Shown here: piece after piece, positions 49,053 to 59,376 of the stretch
How positions within the stretch are numbered: position 1 is the stretch's first letter
How the letters are laid out: each line of letters begins with the position of its first letter
Assembly (NCBI GenBank): GCA_905182425.1
Contig: CAJJBP010000011.1
Span: 62,001-126,000, forward strand
Direction of reading: 5' to 3'
DNA from: an uncultured Planktomarina sp.
GTDB taxonomy: Bacteria; Pseudomonadota; Alphaproteobacteria; Rhodobacterales; Rhodobacteraceae
Length of the DNA stretch: 64,000 nucleotides
Translations under genes and position numbers: made by a program
The notes under the pieces: model-generated
Database searches by the model: none
What the model was told of the DNA's origin: nothing
Seen by the model: only the letters and a program-made list of their open reading frames with translations

Positions 49053-49235
49053 TTACGCTGTTAAGTCGTTTGACCAGCCGCTATTTAAAGATATCTGTTG
49101 CATCCAACTTTGAGTTTTCATACGCGGTAGTTTGATCAGCTTGGCTGCGTCCCCCTGAATTTTGCAGAGTTTGATCGTCTTGGGTGTTAGCTTCACCCTC
49201 ACTAAATCCTTGATTGGTGGTATTGATCTAGCCAT
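49053..49235 (-). CDS. Hypothetical 60-residue basic protein
   Basis: MARSIPPIKDLVRVKLTP onward, basic, with AGGAAG 7 bases before the ATG, which is preferred over a start 48 bases upstream. No family recognised. It is divergent from an RHH-like remnant and near tRNA-Leu, the type of place where small mobile-element genes accumulate. Confidence 0.45.
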   Translation of the reverse strand: MARSIPPIKDLVRVKLTPKTIKLCKIQGDAAKLIKLPRMKTQSWMQQISLNSGWSNDLTA

Positions 49236-49313
49236 GTTGGTCTTCCTTTCAGTTGTATTTGCCACGCCAGAAGTACTCGACATTGAGTAACTTTAAAACA
49301 GCAAGTGATGTGA

Positions 49314-49535
49314 ATGGTCTCTCGCTCGTGTTGAGCATTAGGGCATAGCCCGTCGCTCAAAGGGCTTAAAGAGCCAACACCCGAGGCTAATCAAATAAGT
49401 GGCGATCCGCGCAACAGGACACGCATAGAATTTACACCAGCCAACAGAGAATACATCTATCATCTTAAGGATGAGTTGGACCTCAGCCTATCCAAAGTAG
49501 TGAACATGCTGATTACAGAATCGAGGAATTGGTAA
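49314..49535 (+). pseudogene. Ribbon-helix-helix-like protein interrupted by TGA
   Basis: One frame from ATG 49314 reads six codons, TGA at 49332, then 66 open codons ending RTRIEFTPANREYIYHLK...LSLSKVVNMLITESRNW. The last 40 residues have a strand-helix-helix look typical of RHH DNA-binding proteins or antitoxins. No ATG, GTG or TTG follows the TGA before the conserved part. Confidence 0.4.
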
Positions 49536-49570
49536 TCTTAAGAAACCACCCACCATCAAGTCTTCTGAAA

Positions 49571-49626
49571 TGGCACAGATAATTGGTACAGAAAATGGTA
49601 CAGATATTTAGATAAACTGGTACGGA
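49571..49626. repeat. Imperfect direct repeats of TGGTACAGA downstream of tRNA-Leu
   Basis: Four copies: TGGCACAGA 49571, TGGTACAGA 49584, TGGTACAGA 49596, TGGTACGGA 49618. They lie within 125 bases of the 3' end of tRNA-Leu, where integrase arm sites are often found. Confidence 0.6.
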
Positions 49627-49692
49627 CAGCTATTTTAGCGTATCGTTTACTCTCTATTTTTTCGAGGGTATTTGAGATATTTGCGGATATTG

Positions 49693-49778
49693 TGGTACCC
49701 AAGGCCGGACTCGAACCGGCACATCCGTTAGGACGGGGGATTTTGAATCCCCTGCGTCTACCATTCCGCCACTTGGGC
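49693..49778 (-). tRNA. tRNA-Leu (CAA)
   Basis: 86-base class II tRNA with CCA: acceptor GCCCAAG/CTTGGGT, D-arm GGCGGAATGGTAGACGC, anticodon arm GGGGATTCAAAATCCCC with CAA, a long variable arm CGTCCTAACGGATG and T-arm GCCGGTTCGAGTCCGGC. Confidence 0.96.
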
Positions 49779-49945
49779 ACGTTCGTTAACTGCTGCACAG
49801 AGCGGCGGCTGTCAACGGCAATAAACAACCAAAAGGCACTTTTTTACAGTGACACCAAAAGTACAGTCTTAAAATTGAAGATTACCTTCTATTCTTCATT
49901 GCAAACATATGGCAGTTATATAGAAACTATTGTTTTGAGGCCAAA

Positions 49946-50524
49946 ATGACCCGACGCATGTATAATTGGACGCTGGCAATGGCTGAACATCCACGCGCAC
50001 TTTGGGCTTTTGCTTTTATTGCCTTTATCGAAAGCTCATTCTTTCCGATTCCACCAGATATTTTGCTGATCCCACTTATCCTCGCAATGCCATCTCGTGC
50101 TTTTTCAATAGCATTCATTGCGGTTACAGCATCCGTGGCAGGCGGTATTTTTGGCTATTTTATTGGGGCATTTGCGTTTGAGGCCGTCGGCCAACCCATT
50201 CTATCTGCATTGGGCAAAATCGATAGTGTGGCTAAGTTCAACGAGACATTTAACAATTACGGCCTGTGGGCAGTCATAGTTGCCGGCGTTACACCATTCC
50301 CATTCAAAGTTATCACGATAATGTCCGGCTGGTCCGGTTTTTCCTTTAGCATATTTGTCATTAGTGCAATTGTGGCTAGGTCAATACGGTTTTTCGCGGT
50401 TGCAACATTATTATATTTCTTTGGAGCCCCAATCCGGGAATTCATTGAACAGAGACTAGGGCTGTTGTTCACACTGATCATAGTTTTGCTACTGGGCGGC
50501 ATTTTTGCCATCAGTTTCGTGTAG
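49946..50524 (+). CDS. DedA/YqaA-family membrane protein
   Basis: 192 residues, several helices, with the VTT-domain features FIAFIESSFFPIPPDILLIPL and GVTPFPFKVITIMSGW. DedA proteins act in lipid flipping and membrane homeostasis; this short type resembles YqaA. dsbB follows after 14 bases, so the two are probably one transcript. Confidence 0.82.
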   Translation: MTRRMYNWTLAMAEHPRALWAFAFIAFIESSFFPIPPDILLIPLILAMPSRAFSIAFIAVTASVAGGIFGYFIGAFAFEAVGQPILSALGKIDSVAKFNETFNNYGLWAVIVAGVTPFPFKVITIMSGWSGFSFSIFVISAIVARSIRFFAVATLLYFFGAPIREFIEQRLGLLFTLIIVLLLGGIFAISFV

Positions 50525-50538
50525 GATAGGATTTAGAA

Positions 50539-51006
50539 ATGCTCTCTTCAAAAGCAGTGAGAACAGCACAAGCTGCCGCTATTGGATCGGTGATACTTTT
50601 GGCAGGTGCATATGTTTTTCAGGCGTTAGGTTATGCTCCATGTCAGATGTGCCTCTGGCAACGATACCCGCATATGGTTGCAATTTTAGCAGGCTTATCT
50701 CTTGTAGTGTTGCCGCACCGTTTAGTTGTTATACTCGGCGCATTAAGTGCGTTTGGGACAGCAATCATCGGTGGGTTTCACTCTGGCGTTGAGCAGAAAT
50801 GGTGGAACGGGCCATCTTCCTGCACTGGCAATGGAAGCGTCTTAAATGGACTTTCTGGTCAAGATTTATTAGCTACTGATGTAATCGATAAACTTGTAAT
50901 GTGTGATGAAATTTCCTGGGCAATTATGGGACTATCAATGCCAACTTTGAACGCCATTTTCTCTGCTATACTAGGCACAGTATGGCTATTATCCCTGCGA
51001 CGCTAA
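50539..51006 (+). CDS. dsbB: Disulfide bond formation protein DsbB
   Basis: 155-residue four-helix inner-membrane quinone reductase that reoxidises DsbA. First redox pair in YAPCQMCLWQRYPH, second pair at Cys in PSSCTGNG and Cys in KLVMCDE. Helices at about 12-30, 42-58, 65-82 and 130-150. Cotranscribed with the DedA-type gene; dsbA is elsewhere. Confidence 0.89.
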   Translation: MLSSKAVRTAQAAAIGSVILLAGAYVFQALGYAPCQMCLWQRYPHMVAILAGLSLVVLPHRLVVILGALSAFGTAIIGGFHSGVEQKWWNGPSSCTGNGSVLNGLSGQDLLATDVIDKLVMCDEISWAIMGLSMPTLNAIFSAILGTVWLLSLRR

Positions 51007-51254
51007 AGCTAAATATCAAACATTACCACGCGGCTTAATTCTACAGCTACAAATTCATAGTGTCATGTCTCCATAAACATTTAAAAACGTCTAAATTGAT
51101 AAATATACACATCAAAATCAATCCAAAATTAATAAACTTGGCATCCAAAGTCCTTTCATTGCCCTGAACCGTCCTAAATCAATTGCATCATACATATTTG
51201 GGCAGTATCAAGGTCAACAACTATATGTGGGCTAATCCCAGACAGGCGGCTTGA

Positions 51255-54023
51255 ATGACTGACGAAAAAAACACACCCGAAAACGGCGACATCAAGGCCC
51301 CATCCGTGTCCGCATACGATGGGCCATCAATCAGTATCACAAAAGAGATGAAAACATCTTATCTCGACTATGCGATGAGCGTTATAGTAAGCCGAGCTAT
51401 CCCCGATTTGCGCGATGGTCTTAAGCCTGTGCATCGCCGCATTCTTTATGCAATGCACGAAACAAATAATACGCATGACAAACCTTATCGTAAGTCTTCA
51501 CGCCCAGTGGCGGAAGCTATGGGTAAATACCACCCTCACGGTGATGGCGCGATCTATGATGCACTCGTGCGAATGGCTCAAGATTTTTCGATGTCGCTTG
51601 TTCTTCTTGATGGGCAGGGTAATTTTGGCTCTATGGACGGCGATAAGGCAGCCGCGTATCGTTATACTGAAGTTCGGATGGAAAAAGCGGCGCAAGCTTT
51701 ATTGTCGGATATTGATAAAGACACAGTTGACTTTCAACTCAACTATGACGGCAAAGACACTGAGCCGACCGTGCTTCCAGCACGTTACCCAAATATGCTT
51801 GTCAACGGCGCAGGCGGTATTGCCGTTGGGATGGCAACAAATATTCCGCCTCACAACCTGGGCGAAATCGTTGATGCTACACTTGCTTTGATTGAAGATC
51901 CAGATTTAACCTCAGAGCAACTAATAGAATACGTTCCAGGCCCTGATTTTCCGACCGGCGGTGTCATGTTGGGTCGCACAGGAGCACGCAAAGCATACCT
52001 TGAAGGACGTGGTAGTGTTATAAATCGTGCAAAAACACGTTTTGAAGAATTACGCAAAGACCGCTGGGCTATCATTATTGAAGAGATACCGTATCAGGTA
52101 AATAAAGCTGCTATGATTGAAAAAATTGCAGCCGAGGTACGCGACAAACGCATTGAAGGCGTCGCGCATGTTCAAGACGAATCTGACCGTAATGGTGTGA
52201 GAGTTGTTGTAGAACTGAAGCGGGATGCAACCGCTGAAGTCGTTTTGAATCAATTGTTCCGCTTCACACCAATGCAGACCTCTTTTGGATGCAACATGTT
52301 GGCATTAAATGGTGGCCGCCCCGAACAGCTAACTCTACGCCGATTCCTAACCTGTTTCATTGACTTCCGCGAGGAAGTCGTTGCGCGCAGAACAGCATTC
52401 GAGCTGCGCAAAGCGCGTGAGCGTAGTCATGTTCTTTGTGGGCTTGCTGTAGCTGTCTCCAATGTGGATGAAATTGTAGCTACAATTCGTCAGTCTGCTG
52501 ATGCTTCAGAAGCACGCCGACAATTAATGGAGCGCCGCTGGCCCGCTGGAGAAATCGCAGCCTATATTCGTCTAATTGATGATCCTACGCATTCTGTGAA
52601 TGAGGACGGCACCTATAATCTCTCTGAAACTCAAGCCCGCGCAATTTTAGAACTAAGATTGCAGCGGCTAACTCAAATTGGAGTTAAAGAAGTTACAGAT
52701 GAGTTAGAGATTTTGGCTGTGAAAATCAAAGAATACCTCGCGATACTGTCCTCGCGCGAGCGAATTATGGGTATTATTGCCGATGAACTGAATGAAGTTA
52801 AGACAAATTTTGCAGTTCCGCGCCGAACAGAGATTATCGAATGGTCCGGCGACATGATGGACGAAGACCTTATCGAACGGGAAGAGATGGTCGTAACCAT
52901 TACCGCTGCCGGATATATCAAACGCACCGCCTTAGTCGACTTTCGTGCGCAAAAGCGGGGCGGCAAAGGCCTACAAGGTATGTCAACCAAAGATGAAGAT
53001 GTGGTCACAACACTATTTGTGGCAAATACCCATACGCAGCTTCTTTTCTTCAGCACAGACGGTATGGCTTATAAGATGAAGACATGGCGACTGCCAATGG
53101 GGGGGCGCACTGCCAAAGGCAAAGCAATTGTTAATATACTACCAATCCCACAAGGAGTATCCGTAGCAGCGATTATGCCCGTAGACCGAGAAGAGGCCGA
53201 TTGGGGTGATTTGCAAATCGTATTTGCAACAACGCAGGGTGATGTGCGGCGTAACCGCCTATCAGATTTCACAAATGTCCGGTCAAACGGAAAAATTGCA
53301 ATGAAATTGCCAGACGACGTAGAGCTGGTAAATGCACGTATCTGCAGCGAAGAAGATGATGTTATGTTGATAACAGATAGTGGCAGAGCCATTCGTTTCT
53401 CCTCAACAGATTTACGGATCATGAATTCCCGTGCCTCGACTGGTGTTCGCGGAATCAGACTGAGTGGCAACGACAAGGTTGTTTCAATGTCTGTCATTCG
53501 ACACTTCCGAGCCACTCCCGAAGAAAGGGCAGCATATCTTAAAATGCGTCGTGCTATGGCGGGAATTTTAGATGAGGACTCTAGTGAAGATGAAGTGGTA
53601 GCAGATCCAAACTTTAGCCAAGAACGTTATGATGAGATGGCGTCCGTTGAAAATCTAATTCTCACCATTACAAAGGGTGGATCTGGAAAGCTATCCTCAA
53701 GTCATGACTACCCTGTTCGCGGGCGCGGCGGAATGGGTGTAACAGCTATGGATAAATCGATGCGTGGTGGGCCAGTCATTGCTAGCTTCCCGGTGGAAAT
53801 CAAAGATCAAATCATGCTGGTGACTAGCACAGGACAGTCTATACGTTGCCCAATCGAAGGCATTTCTTTTAGGTCACGCAGTGCGGGTGGTGTTCGTGTA
53901 TTCAATACTAACGGCGACGAAAAAGTTGTTAGCGTTGCATATATTCCAGACCAAGGAGATGAGGACGAAGGTACAGATACAGACATCCAGGCCAGCATCA
54001 CAGCGGCATCACAGGAAGAATAG
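51255..54023 (+). CDS. gyrA: DNA gyrase subunit A
   Basis: 922 residues. Breakage domain: [40 protein letters not shown] and the catalytic Tyr in [11 protein letters not shown]. The GyrA box [10 protein letters not shown] and the beta-pinwheel C-terminal domain mark it as GyrA rather than ParC. The residue equivalent to E. coli Ser83 is Gly here and that for Asp87 is Asp. An acidic tail ends the protein. Preceded by 248 bases with no other gene. Confidence 0.97.
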   Translation: MTDEKNTPENGDIKAPSVSAYDGPSISITKEMKTSYLDYAMSVIVSRAIPDLRDGLKPVHRRILYAMHETNNTHDKPYRKSSRPVAEAMGKYHPHGDGAIYDALVRMAQDFSMSLVLLDGQGNFGSMDGDKAAAYRYTEVRMEKAAQALLSDIDKDTVDFQLNYDGKDTEPTVLPARYPNMLVNGAGGIAVGMATNIPPHNLGEIVDATLALIEDPDLTSEQLIEYVPGPDFPTGGVMLGRTGARKAYLEGRGSVINRAKTRFEELRKDRWAIIIEEIPYQVNKAAMIEKIAAEVRDKRIEGVAHVQDESDRNGVRVVVELKRDATAEVVLNQLFRFTPMQTSFGCNMLALNGGRPEQLTLRRFLTCFIDFREEVVARRTAFELRKARERSHVLCGLAVAVSNVDEIVATIRQSADASEARRQLMERRWPAGEIAAYIRLIDDPTHSVNEDGTYNLSETQARAILELRLQRLTQIGVKEVTDELEILAVKIKEYLAILSSRERIMGIIADELNEVKTNFAVPRRTEIIEWSGDMMDEDLIEREEMVVTITAAGYIKRTALVDFRAQKRGGKGLQGMSTKDEDVVTTLFVANTHTQLLFFSTDGMAYKMKTWRLPMGGRTAKGKAIVNILPIPQGVSVAAIMPVDREEADWGDLQIVFATTQGDVRRNRLSDFTNVRSNGKIAMKLPDDVELVNARICSEEDDVMLITDSGRAIRFSSTDLRIMNSRASTGVRGIRLSGNDKVVSMSVIRHFRATPEERAAYLKMRRAMAGILDEDSSEDEVVADPNFSQERYDEMASVENLILTITKGGSGKLSSSHDYPVRGRGGMGVTAMDKSMRGGPVIASFPVEIKDQIMLVTSTGQSIRCPIEGISFRSRSAGGVRVFNTNGDEKVVSVAYIPDQGDEDEGTDTDIQASITAASQEE

Positions 54024-54387
54024 CTTGATGCTAAATTTTAATAATACTCGTAAAGCGTCGCAAATTAAACTTTGCGGCGCTCAGCTATCCTAAAATTTTA
54101 TTTTTAATTACCAAGCACCAAAATAAAAGATTTTGTAAAAGGCTCCCACGACCTAAACTGCTTTCTCAGTAGAAGTAGTCATTGCGCCTTTATCAAAAAA
54201 GCTGAGGTCTTATGTAATTTAAAGCTATTAAGCAGGTTTAATTCTACATCTGCTTAGAGATCATAAATTTCGAAGATATAATTATAATTAGTCGTAAAAT
54301 TTGAATTAATAAAAATAAAAACTGCTCTTTTACGTGGAAAGTTACACCTAAAAGTGGTCACCGCCCTTCTACAATTAACTTAAAAAC
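54024..54387. other. Intergenic region between convergent gyrA and M32 carboxypeptidase genes
   Basis: 364 bases, AT-rich. It contains the hairpin at 54054-54081 and nothing else recognised. Confidence 0.6.
54054..54081 (+). terminator. Likely gyrA terminator hairpin
   Basis: 11-bp stem AGCGTCGCAAA/TTTGCGGCGCT (one G-U pair) around TTAAAC, starting 30 bases after the gyrA stop. The T-rich stretch follows only after about 15 bases, so it is not a textbook terminator. Confidence 0.45.
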
Positions 54388-55860
54388 TTAAAGATTATAA
54401 ATCTTAGTAAATTTTGTATTTAAATAATTCAACAAAGGTGCTTCAGAAGGTTCAAAACGGCAGGCGTCAGTAATAGTTTCACTAGGTGTTTTCAACAAAC
54501 CGTATTGCTGTAAATTTTCTTTTAACCAGCGGGTTGCAGGCACTGTTTGCCCTACTCTTAAGTGTTCATCTAAATCCGGCACGTCCAATCTGAGAGTTTG
54601 ATTTAAACATCCTGCATAGACGTTACCGAGAGAATAAGTCGGAAAGTACCCAAATAGGCCCACTGACCAATGGACGTCCTGTAAACAGCCCTGGGATGCG
54701 CGCTCTACCCCGTACCCAAAATCAGCAAGGAACCTATCGTTCCACGCAGCCTCAAGGTCTTTCACCTGCAGATCCCCAGAAATCATTGCTCGCTCCAGAT
54801 CAAAGCGCAGCAAGATGTGTAGGTTATACTGGACTTCATCAGCTTCTGTTCGAATAAAACCTCGATTGACACGATTTACCGATTTGTAAAACTCATATGA
54901 ATTAGAGATACCCATATCTCCAAAGTGAGCTGTCATTTGGTCGAAAAGCCACGCAGTAAATGCCTGCCCGCGCCCCATTTGGTTTTCATAAATGCGAGAT
55001 TGACTTTCATGGACCCCCATGGACGCGCCCTGTCCGATGGATGTTAAAGTAAATTCTGGGTTTACATTTTGCTCGTAAGCCCCGTGACCAACTTCATGAA
55101 TTGTAGAATAAATACAGTTGAACGGATCATCTAGATCAGTTCGCGTAGTTATCCGAACATCCCGGCCCGATCCTGATGAAAAGGGATGCACAGCTTTATC
55201 AATGCGGCCCTTTGACAAATCATACCCGAAGGTTTGTGCTAAAAGCCTTGCAAGGCGCATCTGAGTTGCATCATCAAACGTACCCTTTAGGCTATTTACC
55301 GGCTCTTTTTCCAAAATTTTGGCTCTCAGATCAATCAAACCCGGACGCATGGCACCAAACATATTATCCAGGTCAGCACTGGAAATTCCTGGCTCATAAT
55401 CCTGGAGCATCGCATCGTAAACGTCAGCACCCGACGCCAAAGCCAAGCCCTCTTCGCGCTTCAATTTTAACACCTCTTCAAGGACAGGCGCAAACGCTGC
55501 AAAATCATCAGCCGCACGTGCACTAGCCCATTTCCCTTGCGCAACAGAAGTTTTTTGTGCAATCGCCTCGGCAAGGTCTGCAGGTACCTTCAAGGCTCGC
55601 TCATATGAACGCCTTATTTCACGGACCTGTGCCGTTACTGCGAGATCAGCTGATATATCTAGATTACTCAACCATTCTCCAATCTTGGAGTTCGAGCGTC
55701 GAGCATGCAACACACCTTCGATTGCAGCCATCTCTTGACCACGTTGTTCCGCAGATCCGGATGGCATCATTGTTTCCTGATCCCAGCCCAGACGACCCGA
55801 TATTTGGTTAAGTGCCTGTGTTTGATGGTCAAAATTCAGAAGGTTCTCAAGATCGCTCAT
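54388..55860 (-). CDS. M32 carboxypeptidase (Taq type)
   Basis: 490-residue zinc carboxypeptidase. The HExxH site is STIHEVGHGAYEQ, with the third ligand in GVHESQSRIYENQMGR. GRLGWDQETMMPSGSAEQRGQ is the usual N-terminal signature. AAGGAG 8 bases upstream fixes MSDLENLL as start. ATGA overlap with the ctaA stop indicates coupled translation. Confidence 0.94.
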   Translation of the reverse strand: MSDLENLLNFDHQTQALNQISGRLGWDQETMMPSGSAEQRGQEMAAIEGVLHARRSNSKIGEWLSNLDISADLAVTAQVREIRRSYERALKVPADLAEAIAQKTSVAQGKWASARAADDFAAFAPVLEEVLKLKREEGLALASGADVYDAMLQDYEPGISSADLDNMFGAMRPGLIDLRAKILEKEPVNSLKGTFDDATQMRLARLLAQTFGYDLSKGRIDKAVHPFSSGSGRDVRITTRTDLDDPFNCIYSTIHEVGHGAYEQNVNPEFTLTSIGQGASMGVHESQSRIYENQMGRGQAFTAWLFDQMTAHFGDMGISNSYEFYKSVNRVNRGFIRTEADEVQYNLHILLRFDLERAMISGDLQVKDLEAAWNDRFLADFGYGVERASQGCLQDVHWSVGLFGYFPTYSLGNVYAGCLNQTLRLDVPDLDEHLRVGQTVPATRWLKENLQQYGLLKTPSETITDACRFEPSEAPLLNYLNTKFTKIYNL

Positions 55861-56999
55861 TTCGAACTCCTTACCAAAGTTACAATTGGGTAGCCTGCAA
55901 GAAAACGCCCACGGACAACCGCCAACCAAAGAAGAATTGCAGTAAATTGATGGAAAATTGCCAACGACCAAGGCGAAGAATTTAGCACTGTTATAATGCC
56001 TAAAACGACCTGAAACAAAAGTAAAATCATTACCGTCGTGAAAGCTGACCTCGTCACTTGATGTGCCGAAAATCTAGCTCTCCTCACAACAATAATTGCA
56101 TAGCAAAATAGTAAATACGCGCTCATACGATGAATGAATTGAACTAGACCGTCATCCTCAAAAAAGTTTCGCCACCAAGGTGTTAAACTGAACAGGTCAG
56201 GTGGCAAAAACCCCCCTGCCATCAAGGGCCAATCAGTATAATTACGACCTGCGTCAATCCCGGCCACCAAGGCCCCAAGGAGCACTTGAAGGCCTACAAA
56301 ATGCATTAAGCCTGTCGACATTCCAAAAAGCTTGTGTTCGCGTACACGACGCGATTGCAACAAATCAACTTCTCTACGGCCAGAGATCTGAGCAATCCAG
56401 TAAATGTACCCAAGCAATGCAAAAGCAGCTCCTAAGTGCATCATTAACCAATAAGATGCTACATCTACTCGAACACCGTCTAATCCAGAATTAACCATCA
56501 ACCAGCCAATCAATCCTTGGAAACCAATAAACGGACCAATTAATAGAACAGAAAACCTAAGGTTTTTTGGTAATTTCCCTGAGACCAATAAAAATGTAAA
56601 TCCTCCAAACCAGACTAAACCAATAACCCGGCCCAATTGCCGGTGCCCCCATTCCCACCAAAAAATTATTTTAAATTCAGAAATATTCATTGCCATATTC
56701 TGAAGAGTAAATTCGGCAGTAGTTTTGTAGGCATCAAATGCTGCAGTCCAGGCCGACGTGGTTAGAGGCGGGATTGCTCCCATTACTGGATCCCATTCAG
56801 TGATAGAAAGGCCACTGTCCGTGAGACGGGTCAAACCACCAACAGTGATCATAGCAACAATGAGAATAATCAACATCCAAAGCCATACAGCAACAGCACC
56901 ACGGCCTGAGGCCTCTCCTTGTTCTATTGCCCCTTTTTCAGCTGCGTTGACTTTTATGTCGCTGCCTGTGTCTTCAAAGACATTACGTTTTTTAGCCAT
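55857..56999 (-). CDS. ctaA: Heme A synthase CtaA
   Basis: Oxidises heme O to heme A for aa3 cytochrome oxidase. 380 residues, about eight helices. Conserved heme-ligand histidines are visible in WEWGHRQLGR, MMHLGAAF, FIHRMSAY and IFHQFTA. VGGLTRLTDSGLSITEWDPVMGAIPPL is diagnostic. It lies 51 bases behind trmJ on the same strand. ctaB and the oxidase subunits are not in this window. Confidence 0.94.
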   Translation of the reverse strand: MAKKRNVFEDTGSDIKVNAAEKGAIEQGEASGRGAVAVWLWMLIILIVAMITVGGLTRLTDSGLSITEWDPVMGAIPPLTTSAWTAAFDAYKTTAEFTLQNMAMNISEFKIIFWWEWGHRQLGRVIGLVWFGGFTFLLVSGKLPKNLRFSVLLIGPFIGFQGLIGWLMVNSGLDGVRVDVASYWLMMHLGAAFALLGYIYWIAQISGRREVDLLQSRRVREHKLFGMSTGLMHFVGLQVLLGALVAGIDAGRNYTDWPLMAGGFLPPDLFSLTPWWRNFFEDDGLVQFIHRMSAYLLFCYAIIVVRRARFSAHQVTRSAFTTVMILLLFQVVLGIITVLNSSPWSLAIFHQFTAILLWLAVVRGRFLAGYPIVTLVRSSK

Positions 57000-57050
57000 T
57001 TATTTTTGCCCTTTTCTTCGACGTCAATCTAGGGCGATGGTTGCTTGCTA

Positions 57051-57797
57051 TCAACCGCGCTCTTTCCAGCGGACCATTTGGCGCATCACACCATGCAGAA
57101 TTTGCACATCAGCCTTTGTCAAAGGCATCCGCGACCAAAGGTTTCGCAAATTTACTTTCATACCAGCCGCTTTGGTTTGCGGGAAAAAAAACCCGGCTGT
57201 TTCAAGTCTTTGCTCAAATTGCTCAGCCAACTTCTCAACTTCGAGCCCATTAGCCCATGTCGTTTTGGCCATGTCTACAGTTTCAGCTGTAATATCTGTC
57301 ACTTGGCGCTGCCATTCATAACTTATTAATAAAACGCACTGAGCAAGGTTGAGGGAGGCAAATGTAGGGTTAACGGGAACCGAAATGATTGCATTTGCAC
57401 GTGATATATCGTCGTTTTCCAAGCCAGAGCGTTCGGCGCCAAACATTACAGCAACCTTTTGGCCTTCACCAATACGCCTTAAAGCTTCGGCCATTGCAAA
57501 CTCTGGACTGAAGACAGGCTTCGTTAAACCGCGAGCACGCGCGGTCGTTGCCATTACAAAAGTGGTGTCGGAGAGTGCATCCGATGTGTTTTGATACAAC
57601 TGCGCTTCATCCAGCAGACGACCGGCGCCACTGGCCATCGCATTTGCTTTTTGGTTCGGCCAACCATCACGCGGATTCACTATACGCATATGATCAAGTC
57701 CAAAGTTCCACATTGCGCGAGCGGCTGCACCAATGTTTTCACCCATCTGTGGGCGAATTAAGATAATGGCGGGTTGTGATAGAGCTGTTTGTGTCAT
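57051..57797 (-). CDS. trmJ: tRNA (cytidine/uridine-2'-O-)-methyltransferase TrmJ
   Basis: SPOUT-fold methyltransferase acting at position 32 of tRNAs. LIRPQMGENIGAAARAMWNFG and VMFGAERSGLENDDI, with PVNPTFASLNLAQCVLL, are the knot signatures. AGAGGAG before the ATG at 57797 selects it over an upstream start. Length about 248. Divergent from thiE and leader of trmJ-ctaA-M32. Confidence 0.89.
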   Translation of the reverse strand: MTQTALSQPAIILIRPQMGENIGAAARAMWNFGLDHMRIVNPRDGWPNQKANAMASGAGRLLDEAQLYQNTSDALSDTTFVMATTARARGLTKPVFSPEFAMAEALRRIGEGQKVAVMFGAERSGLENDDISRANAIISVPVNPTFASLNLAQCVLLISYEWQRQVTDITAETVDMAKTTWANGLEVEKLAEQFEQRLETAGFFFPQTKAAGMKVNLRNLWSRMPLTKADVQILHGVMRQMVRWKERG

Positions 57798-57884
57798 CGC
57801 TCCTCTTAACCGCGGTATCACCACACGACAAGCGGTGGTAAAAATGAATTTTTCAGTTTATGGAAACCTTGTACTCTTTCCAAA

Positions 57885-58524
57885 ATGGACACCATAGCGA
57901 TGAGCGCAGAAGACTTACCACAAATTTACTTGGTCACTCCTGAAGTATTTGATATCGACAGCTTTCCAGATCAACTGGCAAACATATTAGATTCAGTCGA
58001 AATCGCTTGTCTCCGGCTCAGCCTTACAACTTTGGACGAAAACCTTATTGCGAAAGTCTGCTGATGCATTGCGGCAAGTCGCGCATGCCCGTGACGTGGC
58101 ATTGGTAATTGAACGTCATGCACTACTTGTAGATCGGTTGGGTCTTGATGGCGTACATTTATTAGACGGTGGCCGTAACATCCGAAATCTGCGAAAAGAC
58201 ATGGGCAAAGATACAATTTTGGGCGCATTTTGTAACACTTCACGTCATGAAGGCCTGAGTGCAGGCGAGGCTGGAGCAGATTATGTAAGCTTCGGTCCAA
58301 TCCACACCGGAGCATTAGGTAATGGTTCCCAAGTTAATCCAGACTTACTTCAGTGGTGGAGTGAAATGATTGAGGTCCCAGTTATAATTGAAGGGGGCCT
58401 TACTGAAAAATTAATAACCGATCTATCAAATAAAGTTGATTTCTTCGCGATTGGCCCAGAGATTTGGAATACTAAAGACCCCTTAGCACATCTTAAAAAG
58501 CTTGCAAACGCGCGAGTAAGCTAG
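57885..58524 (+). CDS. thiE: Thiamine phosphate synthase-like ThiE (frameshift)
   Basis: TIM-barrel enzyme joining HMP-PP and THZ-P to thiamine phosphate. The first part (LPQIYLVTPEVFDIDSF to LTTLDENLI) is in one frame; from about 58047 RKSADALRQVAHARDVALVI, GVHLLDGGRNIR, GADYVSFGPIHTGA and IIEGGLTEKL are in another. Removing one base near 58047 joins them at about 212 residues. ATGs at 57885 and 57900 are both possible. It converges on olsA. Confidence 0.83.
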
Positions 58525-58537
58525 GTTTATGAGACCA

Positions 58538-59371
58538 TTAAGTTCGTATTGAATTAGGCAATGCACTCGCAACTTGGGCTTGCATATGCTGCGCCATCGA
58601 TTTGCGGTCCGAAAATTTGAAAACTGGCACAGGTGTATGATAAATAACTTGCACCTTGCCCTGCTTTGAAAGCGCCAATGCTTTCACGAGATGTTGTACG
58701 AGGTTACTATCACCCCACCAACCATAGAACCTCGGATCCATCCCCTCAGGCGCAAAAAAAACCAACGTTATAGCTTGAATAGAAATTTTATCCCGCAATT
58801 CTGGAATAAAAAATGATTGAAATAAAGTGGACTTAAATGGAAGAACCCGCATTCCATCAGATGAGGTGCCCTCAGGAAAAAACAGCAATCGATGACCATT
58901 TCGTAAACGATCTTGAAAAATCTTTGTTTGTTTAGCTGCTTGGGTCCGGTCTCGGTCGATAAAAAGCGTTCCAGTCGCTCGCGCAAGCCAACCTATAACA
59001 GGCCATTTTGCAACTTCAGACTTAGCAACAAAAAATATATCATCAAACGCATTCAGAGCAAAAATATCAAGCCAGCTGGTGTGATTAGCCACGGCCGCTC
59101 CCGGACCACGCATGGGTGTCCCTACAATCTCAAGTCGCATACCAAGGATTAAAAATGCTACCTTAGAAACAGATTGAGTTATTTTAGGTGTTAAAGGGCG
59201 CCCTGTGCCAAATATTGGTCGTTCAAATATACGAAAAATTAGGAGTAAGGATAAGCCAAAAAAAATGCAGGTGCCTAGCAACACGCCGCGGGTTAAAACT
59301 CGAATCCACCCAGAAAGTGAAATATTAGGAGCATCCGGCTCCTGCTCCGAGATCCATAAAGGTGATGTCAT
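58538..59371 (-). CDS. olsA: OlsA-type 1-acyl-glycerol-3-phosphate / lyso-ornithine lipid acyltransferase
   Basis: PlsC-family acyltransferase with the HX4D motif ANHTSWLDIFAL and FPEGTSSDG, an N-terminal membrane helix (about residues 27-50), 277 residues. Directly after olsB, so it most likely adds the second acyl chain to lyso-ornithine lipid, a phosphorus-free membrane lipid. MTSPLWIS is taken as start; its TGACATC context overlaps the olsB end. Confidence 0.82.
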   Translation of the reverse strand: MTSPLWISEQEPDAPNISLSGWIRVLTRGVLLGTCIFFGLSLLLIFRIFERPIFGTGRPLTPKITQSVSKVAFLILGMRLEIVGTPMRGPGAAVANHTSWLDIFALNAFDDIFFVAKSEVAKWPVIGWLARATGTLFIDRDRTQAAKQTKIFQDRLRNGHRLLFFPEGTSSDGMRVLPFKSTLFQSFFIPELRDKISIQAITLVFFAPEGMDPRFYGWWGDSNLVQHLVKALALSKQGKVQVIYHTPVPVFKFSDRKSMAQHMQAQVASALPNSIRT

Positions 59372-59376
59372 CTCTG

